A DNA stretch of 64,000 nt from Bartonella quintana (GTDB taxonomy: Bacteria > Pseudomonadota > Alphaproteobacteria > Rhizobiales > Rhizobiaceae). Made by a program: the position numbers and the translations under genes. Where the stretch lies: positions 558,001-622,000 of the forward strand of contig NZ_AP019773.1 of the NCBI RefSeq assembly GCF_009936175.1, in the 5' to 3' direction. This document shows positions 44,652 through 54,496 of this stretch, one piece after another (within the stretch, counting starts at the first letter, position 1; every line of letters begins with the position of its first letter). A model generated the notes under the pieces. That model ran no database searches. It had not been told where the DNA came from and worked only from the letters and a program-made list of their open reading frames with translations.

Positions 44652-45231
44652 ACTTTTTGCTGTTTTGACATGTATTTTTTGCTTTTTTTCATCGAGTGCT
44701 GTGGCAGATGATTCTAAGGCAGCTGATAATTCTAATATTCTTGTTTTATCTCTCAAAAATGGTGAAGTGGTTATTCGCTTTCGGCCTGATTTAGCACCAA
44801 AACATGTTGCACAAATCAAGAGGTTAACAAAGGAAGGTGCATACAACAATGTTGTATTTCATCGTGTTATTCCCGGTTTTATGGCACAGACTGGTGATGT
44901 GCAGTTTGGGAAGAAGGGCAGTGCGAATTTTGATCTTAAACGTGTTGGTACGGGTGGTTCCAATTATCCCAATATACCAGCAGAGTTTTCAGAGCAGCCA
45001 TTTAAGCGTGGTACTGTTGGGATGGCACGTTCACAAAATCCTGATTCAGCTAATTCTCAGTTTTTCATTTGTTTTAATGATGCTGTTTTTTTAAATGGTC
45101 AGTATACTGTTGTTGGAGAAGTTGTAAAGGGAATGGATGTTGTTGATAAAATTAAAAAAGGCACCACAAGTAATAATGGATCTGTAAAAGATCCTGATAT
45201 TATTAATGCTGCTACTTTACAAGCTGAGTAA
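44635..45231 (+). CDS. Peptidyl-prolyl cis-trans isomerase (cyclophilin), exported
   Basis: Protein-folding catalyst, 198 residues, with a signal peptide of about 24 residues ([20 protein letters not shown]), so periplasmic. Cyclophilin motifs: [17 protein letters not shown] and SQFFICFND. The ATG lies inside coaD close to AAGGGA; a GTG two codons later has better spacing. A central stretch is almost identical in DNA to the next gene (see findings). Part of the gyrA-coaD-ppi run. Confidence 0.92.
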   Translation: MVVSLKLFAVLTCIFCFFSSSAVADDSKAADNSNILVLSLKNGEVVIRFRPDLAPKHVAQIKRLTKEGAYNNVVFHRVIPGFMAQTGDVQFGKKGSANFDLKRVGTGGSNYPNIPAEFSEQPFKRGTVGMARSQNPDSANSQFFICFNDAVFLNGQYTVVGEVVKGMDVVDKIKKGTTSNNGSVKDPDIINAATLQAE

Positions 45232-45253
45232 TAATTCAAAGGGAGTTAGCCGT

Positions 45254-45766
45254 ATGTCCGAGATTAAAGATTTAGAGAATACTTTAATTCTTGAAACAAC
45301 GAAGGGCAGAGTTGTTATTGAACTTTTTGCTGATTTAGCACCTAGGCATGTTGCACAAATCAGGAGGTTAACAAAGGAGGGTGCATACAACAATGTTGTA
45401 TTTCACCGTGTTATTTCTGGTTTTATGGCACAGACTGGTGATGTGCAGTTTGGGAAGAAGGACAGTGCGAATTTTGATCCTAAACGTGTTGGTACGGGTG
45501 GTTCCAATTATCCCAATATACCAGCAGAGTTTTCTAATCTTTCGCATAAGCGTGGTACGGTTTCTATGGCACGTTCACAAAATCCTGATTCAGCTAATTC
45601 GCAGTTTTTTATCTGTTTTGCCGATGCTCCTTGGCTTGATCGTCAATATTCTATATGGGGGCAAGTTATTGAAGGTATGGAAAATGTCGATAAAATTAAG
45701 CATGGTGAACCTGTTGTAGATCCCGATGCAATTATTAAGGCCACAGTTGCTGCGGATACGAAATAG
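45254..45766 (+). CDS. Peptidyl-prolyl cis-trans isomerase (cyclophilin), cytoplasmic
   Basis: 170 residues, no signal peptide, starting MSEIKDLENTLILETTKGRV after AAAGGGAGTTAG; the frame opens upstream at 45206 in the previous gene. Motifs [17 protein letters not shown] and SQFFICFADAPWLD are intact. Same family as the exported copy directly upstream; the two probably serve cytoplasm and periplasm. The next genes in relatives, queA and tgt, are decayed here. Confidence 0.92.
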   Translation: MSEIKDLENTLILETTKGRVVIELFADLAPRHVAQIRRLTKEGAYNNVVFHRVISGFMAQTGDVQFGKKDSANFDPKRVGTGGSNYPNIPAEFSNLSHKRGTVSMARSQNPDSANSQFFICFADAPWLDRQYSIWGQVIEGMENVDKIKHGEPVVDPDAIIKATVAADTK

Positions 45767-46348
45767 TATACCTTTATTGGTTTCAACTGTAAGATCGGCA
45801 AGTGAGGATATTTACGTTTGATTGTTGTTTTGAATATGGTAAAGATAAAGCGTTGCGATTTTTATCTCTGTAAGAGTTTCCGACTGCTCTATATTTGCTT
45901 TTTTGCTGTCCATATCAAGTGTTATTGTCTTTAGGTGCAGTGAAAACTGGTAGCATGCTGTTTGTTATTGTTGTCAACCGCATACCCTAATGCTCAATGT
46001 AATTTGGCGCCATGTTTTGTATTGATGAGAAGAGATGAAATAGGGATATGCTGTAATTCATTGTTTTTATGAGTTTTTTTCTGCCATTAATGAGTATTGT
46101 ATCAAATTAGATTTTGACAGAAAAAAAGAGGAAGAAGGGTTTGAAAGGTATTTCAAGAATCCTCGAGAGCTCTTTTAAAAAATGAATTTGTGCAAAATCT
46201 AGTGTCAAATTATACAAAGTCCGCTGACAAGCAAAACCAAAACTTGAGTGCTTATTATCCAAGTACTACTCTTGTAATCTGAGCACGATTAGCTAATTCA
46301 AAACCACTCAGTTTTACAGGATTAATTGCTTCTTATCATTGTTTTGCA
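45767..46348 (+). other. Decayed segment, possible queA remnant
   Basis: In relatives queA (about 1 kb) lies between the cyclophilins and tgt. Here 582 bases remain with no intact frame. From 45802 a GTG reads VRIFTFDCCFEYGKDKALRF before a stop, faintly like the QueA N-terminus. That match is too weak to call. The rest is not recognisable. Confidence 0.3.
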
Positions 46349-47050
46349 TTTATCCAGATGCAGCAGCTAGATCAATGTATAGCATTACCTGTAAGTGAAA
46401 AAGAAATGAAGTCTGCTATGGAGCTTTCATTGCGGTGGGCACAGCGTTGTAAAACAGCTTTTGGTGATCAGCCAAACAAAGCGTTGTTTGGTATTGTTCA
46501 AGGCGGTGAAAATGTGAAAATACGTGAACGTTCTGCCCAAGCATTAAAAGAAATGAATTTGAAAGGTATGCTATTGGAGGGCTTGCAGTTGGTGAACCGC
46601 AAAGTGCTATGATAGCTTTTTTGGATTCTATTTGTCCGATTTTGCCAGAGGATAAGCTCCGCTATCTCATGAGGGTGGGAACACTTGATGATATTTTACA
46701 AAGTGTTGCTTGTGGTATTGATATGTTTGATTGTTTTATGCCGACGCGTGTGGGATACCATGGTTTAGCTTTTACGCGCTTTGGTAGAATTAATTTGTGC
46801 AATGCGCGTTATGTAGAGGATCCATATCCTCTTGATCCACAGTCACTTTGTTCTGCTGCATGTGATTTATAGCTGTGGTTTATTTGCATCATTTGATTAA
46901 ATCTGGTGAATCTCTCGGTGGTATGTTGTTAACTTGGAATAATCTTTTTATTGTCAAAAACTTATGTAAGGAATTTGTGAAGCCATTGAAGCAGGCTGTT
47001 ATGCTGACTTTTGTGCTGAAACATGCGCTTTATGGACACAAGGGCGATAA
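46349..47050 (+). pseudogene. tgt: Queuine tRNA-ribosyltransferase remnant
   Basis: Three pieces in shifting frames match the C-terminal two thirds of Tgt. The first (46358-46612) has MELSLRWAQRCKTAFGDQ and LFGIVQGGENV. The second (46609-46872) has GIDMFDCFMPTRVGYHGLAF and runs to a stop. The third (from 46875) has YLHHLIKSGESLGGMLLTWN and, after another frameshift, CALWTQGR before TAA at 47048. The N-terminal third, with the catalytic pocket, is missing. Queuosine insertion by this gene is therefore lost. Confidence 0.92.
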
Positions 47051-47235
47051 AGTATTGGCTTTATTATGGAGTTTACCTTTTCCAGGTTGCTCAATTTATT
47101 TTTGTATCAAAAACTTTTATTAAAAGTATGAAGTGAGAAATGTTTTTCCAAAAGTATAAAACTACACTGCCTTTAAAAAATAGATGCGTAGTTTTACTAG
47201 TACATATTTCTTATGCGAAGGTTGATACTAGGGAT

Positions 47236-47289
47236 AAACTGTTACTCCGGTACGCACTACCTGATCCGGAGAAAAACAGTTTGTTTTTT
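47236..47289 (+). terminator. Terminator-like hairpin after the tgt remnant
   Basis: AAACTGTT (47236-47243) pairs with AACAGTTT (47275-47282), and inside it TCCGG (47246-47250) pairs with CCGGA (47266-47270). Six T follow at 47284-47289. It is probably the surviving terminator of the former queA-tgt operon. A small RNA ending is another option. Confidence 0.65.
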
Positions 47290-48197
47290 GTTATTGTTTA
47301 GCTCAACAATGTTAATGAGGAGTTAGCGAACCCTTAAAGAAGTATAAAAGTTGCATTTTTATAGGGTGGTTTTTGTTTTTGACGGCTAAATGTAAATAAT
47401 ATGTTAAATAAAATCTTGTAATATAAAATAAAGTAAAAAATAAATTATTTACAATATTTAAAAGTTAATTTTATATTGATTTAATAAATTATTATTTGAA
47501 ATAAAATTAGAATATTTTCTACTAATATTAGATAATTAAATTATCAATATATAAAAAATTCTTATAGATAAATCACTCTAAAATAGAATTGTTTAATACA
47601 AGAAGCAACATAATTATGAACAGCTTTAGAAGACCATGAGAGAATTTATGAAAATGGCTTAGCAGTAAAAATTATAGGTTATCAAATTGAAGATAATCAA
47701 TTATTTCATACAGACAAAAAATGGTAAAATCGGCAAATATCTTGCACTTCTCTCTAGCTAATGGTGACATCTTATTCACTCATTCGAAATTCGTTATTCA
47801 AAAAATCTTAAAAATGGTTAGAGTGTTCAGTATACCGTCTCACAATAAAGGTTTCACTGTAAAATTCGAAGTGGAAAAAGGAAACAGAGTTCGTTATCTT
47901 ATTGAGCTTGTAAAATAGGTAGATAAATTTATAGTTGTTAGGTATTCAAAAATTCTTCATTAAGGAATCTCATTTAAAACTTCATAAAATGCTTCATATA
48001 TCAAGATATTCTTAAAGCTTTATATTAGGGATTATTCAGTATAAGTGTCACAATGTTTTGAATTTTTGTTTCTGCGTATTACAGATATTTATGGTTAAAA
48101 GTTCTATACAGAAGTGGTGGTATGAAGGATTCTCACAAACAAAATTTTCTTGTATCTGGAATCGATTCGAGAACACGGCATTTGACAATTGACAATT
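47290..48197. other. AT-rich stretch with no recognisable gene
   Basis: From about 47390 to 47600 the sequence is almost only A and T. It includes a perfect inverted repeat GATAATT-A-AATTATC (47531-47545). After it, fragments of open frame occur around 47620-47720 and 47721-47918 (starting MVKSANILHFSLANGDILFT, 65 codons, no family recognised). They may be relics of one gene with an in-frame stop. I can assign no function. Confidence 0.4.
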
Positions 48198-49219
48198 TTA
48201 GCTCTTGCAGTGAGGAGTTTTTCTATTGATACTGCAGAGTTTGTTGCAATAGGGCTATAGCCGGAGATGGCACGAAGTTCGTATATTAATACTCTTACAG
48301 CTAGTCAATATATTTCGTATGCGTTGGACGTTGTGATCGGAGCGCCTTTTTAGCGGTTGCAACAGCCAAGTTATCACGCAAAACTGTTTTATAGGATTGA
48401 TATTTTTTTACGCGTTGACAAATATTGCCAGTACCTTTTTCTAACTTTAGCATGTCAGTAGCGTTGCGGCTTATCAGTGGCCTTCTATATAGCATCTATT
48501 TTGGGTTTTTGGCTATGGTCGTGTCTTTTAATGGTACAAATGAATGAACGTTCCAAAGTTTTTGGGTATGTTATGCTTGGTTTAACAATTGCGACCGTTT
48601 TTGAAGCACCAGATGCGACCTGGATTGGATAGATTTTTGGTTGGCAGATTGCTTTTATCCTTATGGGTGCTATTACTTTATTATGCTTTTTCCTTATTAG
48701 GGCGTTCTTACCTTCTGTTTCGAATGCTCAAGAAATCAATCCTCTGCGTGAAGCGGGTGTATTAAAGCAAAAGCAGGTCTTGTTTCTCTTGGCGATGGTT
48801 TCGGTTGGGAGCATCAGAATGATTTTCTGTTTTCACTTATATTAAGTCGATGTTAATGCATGTTTCTGATGTTTTTCTTGATTAGGTGCCATTCATTATG
48901 CCGTTAGTTGGTTGGGAATGGTTGTAGGTAATCTTTTAGGGTCTAATTTGCCGTTAAAGTTGACACTTCACCGATGATATTTTTTGCTATGCTTTGGAGC
49001 ACATTTATTTTTTTCTTTCTGCCCTATACTCTGTTAACGGCAGTATTTGGATGTTTTTTGGTCGGTAATTTAATTCTTTTGCAGCTATGCCTTCTTCTAG
49101 ACAACCGAAAATTATGGATGTTGTATACATGGACAGATTTTGGCGGGAGCATTAATGCAATCTGCTTTTAATATTGCTTGGGGTAGAAATTGGAGCATGA
49201 GTTTTGAAATTAGGCTATA
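48198..49219 (+). pseudogene. MFS efflux transporter remnant
   Basis: Across several frames I read a former 12-helix transporter: ALAVRSFSIDTAEFVAIGL then a stop, SYALDVVIGAPF, ERSKVFGYVMLGLTIATVF, IFGWQIAFILMGAITLLCFF, and near the end LMQSAFNIAWGRNWSMSF. These match the arabinose-efflux/DHA1 type of the major facilitator family. At least four frameshifts and several stops break it, and the extreme N-terminus is lost. It lies beside an unrelated intact MFS gene. Confidence 0.85.
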
Positions 49220-49362
49220 GTTATGAATATATTTCTGTTCTTGGGTGATAACTCTCTGTAGGTTATTGGTTTTTTTGTTTCTTATTAGTATGTGGAAAAG
49301 CATGATCAAAATTTTTCTCAGCTATGAATGTTTCTTGAAAAGAAAGAGTATTTTTCATTTAT

Positions 49363-50790
49363 CTAGTCATTTGATTGTCCAGTTGGATTTTTAAATATGC
49401 TATAGGAAACACGTAGAGCAAATGGGATACCAAGACAAAATAAAAGACTGATGAGTGCTGCAAGAAGAGCTTTTGCTGCTAAAATTACTCCTATTATTCC
49501 TCCAGGATTAAAAAGTCCAGCAAGATTTGTGATTATTCCTGCTAGTGTTGCACTCAACGCAGCTGAAAATAGCTGTACAGAGGTAAGCGATTCGCTGGCA
49601 CGCAGAGAATCTTCATCATTTGCACATTGTAAGATTCGTGTTAACAAATGGGGCCATGCTATACCAGCACTCATTCCGATAGCAAACAATGCTAAGCAAA
49701 TGATAAAAATATATTCAGGTGCAGAGACTTCTGTTGGAATGAGCCATAAAAGAATGCCTATGCCTAATAAGTTTAATATGGGAGAATAAACAATGATATT
49801 GTGAATTTTTTTTACGGATATACCGGCGCTTGATAGGGCACCACATGTCCAACCGAAGCTCATGAGTGCTGCTATGTAACCAGCAATAAGTGGGGCTTGT
49901 CCATGGAGCTCTTGAAGAAAAAGTGGAAAATAAAGCTCTATACTATACACGACAATAGTCATAATGAGGATCAATGCGTAAACAGGAAAAAGCTCAGAAG
50001 AGAAGGAAAAGGATTTACGTGGCAACATAGGATGAAGTGTAGATGATTCGATTTTTGCGAGAACAAAGAGAAGACTTAATCCAATGACTAACCCACAGAT
50101 TTTGATAACTGGTGTATCTATAGTTCCCCCGGCAGAAATGATAAAAATCAATAAGGTAAGTGTGAGGAGTTGTGGAAGCGGGAGTGGAGATATTTGAACA
50201 TAGTTTTTATTTTCTTTCGGCAAAACTTTAAAAGCTATGAGTGAGAAAATTATTGCTAATGAGCCAATGATCCAAAAGGATGCTCTCCATATGCCATATT
50301 GTACAGAAATGCCGCCGATAGCTGGTCCTAACAAGGTCGATATTCCCCACATTCCAGAGATAATACTCAATGCATGTGACCATAAAGATGGACTGAAAAT
50401 AATACGTACCATGGAATAGGATAAGGATAGAAGAGAACCACTTCCGAATCCTTGAACAAAGCGCCCTATTAAAAATAGGGGCATAGTCGAAGCAATGCTG
50501 CATATAAAAGTGCCAACGGTAAAGATGAGACCAGAGATAACATAGGCTTTACGAGGACCTATTTCCCCCAATATTTTTGTTGCAAGTGAAGTACCAAGGA
50601 GTGATGCTGTAATAAAGACAGTAGCTACCCACGAATAATACAGCTCACCGCCAATATCATTCATAATAGAGGGCAAAATAGTAACAACAACGTAAATATT
50701 GGTAGCATGTAATATAACACCACCTGTAAACGTTAAAAAGCGAATACCATTCTCACCCGATAAAAGCGCAGACCAGTTTTGTTTTTTCAC
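49363..50790 (-). CDS. MFS transporter, DHA2-like drug/solute exporter
   Basis: Inner-membrane protein, 475 residues, hydrophobic throughout with about 12-14 segments. Family signs are VVVTILPSIMNDIGGELYYS after the first helix, LGEIGPRKAYVISGLI (loop 2-3 signature) and RFVQGFGSGSLLSLSYSMVR. It resembles multidrug exporters of the EmrB/DHA2 side of the family. The substrate is unknown. It is downstream of icd on the same strand with a 114-base gap. Confidence 0.85.
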   Translation of the reverse strand: MKKQNWSALLSGENGIRFLTFTGGVILHATNIYVVVTILPSIMNDIGGELYYSWVATVFITASLLGTSLATKILGEIGPRKAYVISGLIFTVGTFICSIASTMPLFLIGRFVQGFGSGSLLSLSYSMVRIIFSPSLWSHALSIISGMWGISTLLGPAIGGISVQYGIWRASFWIIGSLAIIFSLIAFKVLPKENKNYVQISPLPLPQLLTLTLLIFIISAGGTIDTPVIKICGLVIGLSLLFVLAKIESSTLHPMLPRKSFSFSSELFPVYALILIMTIVVYSIELYFPLFLQELHGQAPLIAGYIAALMSFGWTCGALSSAGISVKKIHNIIVYSPILNLLGIGILLWLIPTEVSAPEYIFIICLALFAIGMSAGIAWPHLLTRILQCANDEDSLRASESLTSVQLFSAALSATLAGIITNLAGLFNPGGIIGVILAAKALLAALISLLFCLGIPFALRVSYSIFKNPTGQSND

Positions 50791-50904
50791 TTTTTTACTA
50801 TTTATAAAAATTGACCTTCTCTATTTATAAGGTAGTTGTTTGAATTTGCCAAGGGAAGATTCAAAGCTCTCCTTTCGCAGAGCTTTGGAATTTAAATTAA
50901 ATTT

Positions 50905-52119
50905 TTAATTACCCATTGCTTTTTTGAGATTTTCATGAATTTTATCGAGGAAGCCTGTTGTAGAAAGCCATTTTTGTTTAGGTCCAATCAAAAGTGCGAG
51001 ATCTTTGGTCATAAAACCTTCTTCAACAGTCTTAATACAAACTTCTTCCAATGTTGTGGCAAAGTTTTTTAATTTCTCATTGTTATCAAGTTTGGCACGA
51101 TGCGTCAGGCCACGTGTCCATGCAAAAATAGATGCAATAGAATTTGTTGATGTTTCTTCATTTTTTTGATACTGACGGTAATGGCGTGTCACTGTACCGT
51201 GTGCAGCTTCTGCTTCAACAATTTTACCGTCTGGTGTCATGAGAACAGAAGTCATAAGACCAAGGGAACCAAAGCCTTGAGCAACGATATCAGACTGAAC
51301 ATCACCATCATAATTTTTACATGCCCACACGTAGCCACCTGACCATTTAAGTGCAGAAGCAACCATGTCATCAATGAGGCGGTGTTCGTAATGTAATTTA
51401 CGATTTTCAAATTCAGCTTTAAATTCAGCATCGAATATTTCTTGAAAGATATCTTTAAAACGGCCATCGTAAGATTTCAGTATGGTGTTTTTTGTTGAAA
51501 GATAGACTGGAACATTCCGCTGTAGTCCATAATTAAAAGATGCTCGAGCAAAATCACAAATTGATTCATCAAGGTTATACATAGCCATGGCGACCCCTGC
51601 ACTTGGGGCGTCAAAAACATCATGTTCGATAACTTGATTGTCATCGCCGATAAATTTAATACTTAACTTTCCCTTGCCAGGAAATTTGAAATCAGTTGCC
51701 TTATACTGATCACCAAAAGCATGACGTCCGATAATAATTGGTTTGGTCCAGTTAGGAACGAGACGTGGGACATTTTTGCAGATAATCGGTTCGCGAAAAA
51801 TGACTCCCCCTAAAATATTGCGGATCGTGCCATTGGGTGATTTCCACATTTTTTTTAGGTTAAACTCTTTGACTCGTGCTTCATCAGGCGTGATGGTTGC
51901 ACATTTTATACCAACCCCATATTTTTTGATAGCATTCGCAGAATCGATAGTTACTTGATCATTGGTTGTATCTCGATTTTCGACAGAAAGATCGTAATAT
52001 TTAAGGTCAATGTCGAGATAAGGATAGATCAGTTTGTCTTTGATATATTTCCAGATGATACGGGTCATCTCATCCCCATCAATTTCAACAATGGGGTTTT
52101 GCACTTTGATCTTTACCAT
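50905..52119 (-). CDS. icd: Isocitrate dehydrogenase (NADP), dimeric type
   Basis: Converts isocitrate to 2-oxoglutarate in the TCA cycle; 404 residues. It begins [20 protein letters not shown] and has the substrate loop [19 protein letters not shown] and the NADP-binding [15 protein letters not shown]. This is the eukaryote-like homodimer class typical of alphaproteobacteria, not the E. coli class. The frame opens seven codons earlier; the ATG at 52119 is the family start and has AAAGGA upstream. Confidence 0.97.
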   Translation of the reverse strand: MVKIKVQNPIVEIDGDEMTRIIWKYIKDKLIYPYLDIDLKYYDLSVENRDTTNDQVTIDSANAIKKYGVGIKCATITPDEARVKEFNLKKMWKSPNGTIRNILGGVIFREPIICKNVPRLVPNWTKPIIIGRHAFGDQYKATDFKFPGKGKLSIKFIGDDNQVIEHDVFDAPSAGVAMAMYNLDESICDFARASFNYGLQRNVPVYLSTKNTILKSYDGRFKDIFQEIFDAEFKAEFENRKLHYEHRLIDDMVASALKWSGGYVWACKNYDGDVQSDIVAQGFGSLGLMTSVLMTPDGKIVEAEAAHGTVTRHYRQYQKNEETSTNSIASIFAWTRGLTHRAKLDNNEKLKNFATTLEEVCIKTVEEGFMTKDLALLIGPKQKWLSTTGFLDKIHENLKKAMGN

Positions 52120-52686
52120 TAGAAATCCTTTTTCGTTCAAGTGATATTATTTTATAGCACTTTCAGACTTATAATGAAAAGGAAAAACAGGGATGATAGA
52201 GGGGCATTTAATGTGATAGGGTTAGAATATCTCCTTAATAAAATGTAAAATTTATTGAAGAACTCATGTCTTGCAGATATGGCTGAGAATGAGGTGCATC
52301 TGCAGCATTTAATCTTCTTTAAAGATTGACAAAAAGTATTTACTAGTTGGAATGGAAAAAAAGATCATAGAGCTGTCTGCTGTAGATCAAGAAACAGCAT
52401 GCCTTTTGCCTTTTAATAAAAGAAATGGATGCTTGTCGTAAAGTTTTTAAAATGAAACTTGCTGATTCTTTTAGCCGTCAAATTGTTGGTATATTTGTTG
52501 GAACTTTGGATAATTTTTCACAACAGAACCTAGCAGAATTAAAAAAAATTATTAGGCAAGGCTGGTAAAAAAGAACGCATTTGTAGAGCTACGTTTGAAA
52601 ATCCTATTTCCTCACTGTTATTGACACATCTATTATCTTTAACAAGATAAATAAAATCAATACATTAAGTGATATAAAAAAGAGCA
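52120..52686. other. Gap between icd and tRNA-Glu with a possible regulator fragment
   Basis: 567 bases. A plus-strand frame 52425-52568 (47 codons) reads MDACRKVFKMKLADSFSRQI and ends NLAELKKIIRQGW, reminiscent of the last helix of MarR-type regulators. A preceding fragment at about 52352 (MEKKIIELSAVDQETACLLP) is in another frame. They could be one decayed regulator, but the match is weak. Nothing else is recognised. Confidence 0.3.
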
Positions 52687-52761
52687 TGGTACGCCCAAGG
52701 GGAATCGAACCCCTGTTTCCGCCGTGAAAGGGCGGCGTCCTAACCGCTAGACGATGGGCGC
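52687..52761 (-). tRNA. tRNA-Glu (TTC)
   Basis: The reverse strand folds into a cloverleaf. The acceptor GCGCCCA pairs with TGGGCGT, the anticodon stem CCGCC/GGCGG holds the loop with TTC, and the T-loop is GGTTCGATTCC. The 3' CCA is encoded. 75 bases including CCA. Elements were read by eye. Confidence 0.93.
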
Positions 52762-54496
52762 AAACCAATGATGAGGCTTATAGAGAGGATCTTTTTACTT
52801 CGCAAGCCCTCTACGTAATTTTTTTGAAAAAAACAATGTTTTATTAAATTATTTTCTGAGTACGTCTATATTACTTCTCGGCAGGATTATTTTTTTAGAG
52901 TTGTGCATGAGAAAATGTAGAGAGCGATTATAACGGTTGATGCAAGTTTTGATGTTAGAACTACCATAATTGAATGCTCCTTTTTTATTATTTCTGATTT
53001 GAAGAATAGAAGAAAAGGATAAAATCAGCAGGATTTTGCTGTACTGTGAATTTTTTTGTGTCATCTGACTGTTTTTTGTGGAGTGTGTGCGTGGTGAAAC
53101 TATTGTTTTACTTGCTTAAAGAGATTTCGAAAAAGAGTGTTTGTCTGGGATTTTCAGTAAAGCAAAAAGCTCTTTCAGAGCAGTTTATTGAAATAGAACG
53201 ACAGCGCTTATTGCTAAGTTAATAAATGATGTAATGGTGTAAAAGCTGTCTCTCTGCTAGCTGTAGATTCGTTTAATAAAATGAAAGAGAATGGGTATTG
53301 TAAAAACAAAAAACCATTGAAGCAGATTGAGCCAGGCAGAAGTCAATAATCACTTTATTTTCATATTCCTTTCTCCATGCCTGAATAAGAAAATTTGGGA
53401 AAAATTTAAGGCTTCTTGCTTGCTCTTCACTTAATATCTGAACAATCTTTGTCTGAAAGTTATTCTGTATGCGGAGAGTTGATTGAAGTATGTGCTACGG
53501 TAATTTGCTAAAATTTCAAAGTTTTGTCGATTCAGTTTATGTCAAATGTTTAGAGGCTAAAATCTTTTCGTTCTTCTAAATTTTGCAATATTTCAGGATT
53601 GGATTCTCCACAAGTCAAGGATTATGTTCTGCTTTGATGTCAGGCTCTATTTAGATATTATCCACATAGGGCATTAAGACTTTGAGTTTAAAAAAGATAT
53701 TTCTGAAAAAGCTTAAACTATACAATGGGAGGAAGAGATGTGGTTGTGGTATTGTATTCTTTTTCAGTTTATTCTATCTATTCTGTTCATTTACCATATA
53801 CGCGAATGTTGTTGTTTCAATGCTTGTTAAATCGGATAAGATATTTTTATTTGTGCTTAATCAAGTCATCGATATTTTCTAGCGCGCTGTTTTTTTATTT
53901 CTCTGACAAAGTTTTTTTTTGCTAAAAAGTAAAGCCTTTTTTTATCCAATTTTTTAAAGATAATCCAGATCTATAAATTTTGAAATTTCTCATTGAGAGT
54001 GTCTGTAGTCGCTTATAGTTTATATGTAAAAATTTTTCAATTTTAGAATCGTAGAAAAGGTTTTTTTCTTAAGCAATGGATGGTTTATCATTTTGTTTTT
54101 TATAAAATTTTCTTTAGATTATAGAACATTTCTATTTTAAATCAGTTATTTTTACATATGCATTAAAAGTTTAATGTTTTTTTATTACTATCGTTTGAAA
54201 GATATATAACTAAAGAGATGCGATGTTAAAAATTGAGGGAATTTTACCTGTTTATTGCCAATTTTCAATATCTGGATCAGTTGTTTTTAGAGGGACTCTT
54301 AGTTTTTGAAAAATATGAATATTCATGTTCTTGAGGAATTTCTGTTGAACAAGCGGCTTTTATTGTACTAGAAAAAAGTTGAGTTGAATAGAGCAGATAA
54401 CTTCTTTGAATTGTATTTGATTATAAAAATTGTTTGCGTTGATTTGTGTATCACTTAGATGTTTTTCAGTGAAAATAAAAGATAAACAGTGAGAAA
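52762..54496. other. 1.7 kb without a recognisable gene
   Basis: The stretch between tRNA-Glu and the hom remnant is AT-rich and broken by stops in all frames. The longest frames are about 65-70 codons (for example 53682-53882) and look like chance. A fragment near 53090-53221 (VVKLLFYLLKEISKKSVC) has no family. One small candidate gene (52887-52967) is listed separately. It is probably decayed sequence. Confidence 0.5.
52887..52967 (-). CDS. Possible 26-residue hydrophobic protein
   Basis: The minus-strand ATG at 52967 is preceded by AAAAAAGGAG nine bases upstream, one of the strongest ribosome sites in the window. The product starts MVVLTSKLASTVIIALYIF, followed by SC and a short tail ending in two lysines, so it could be a single membrane segment or a tiny lipoprotein. 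The length is too small for a family match. It may be chance in a decayed region. Confidence 0.3.
   Translation of the reverse strand: MVVLTSKLASTVIIALYIFSCTTLKK

Noticed and set aside
52849..53064. 71-codon minus-strand frame covering the microprotein candidate
   Set aside because: No ribosome site and no family; the shorter frame inside it in a different register has the better start signal.
53682..53925. Two overlapping 66-codon frames in the tRNA-Glu/hom gap
   Set aside because: Short, very hydrophobic by base composition (T-rich), overlapping in two frames, no ribosome site.
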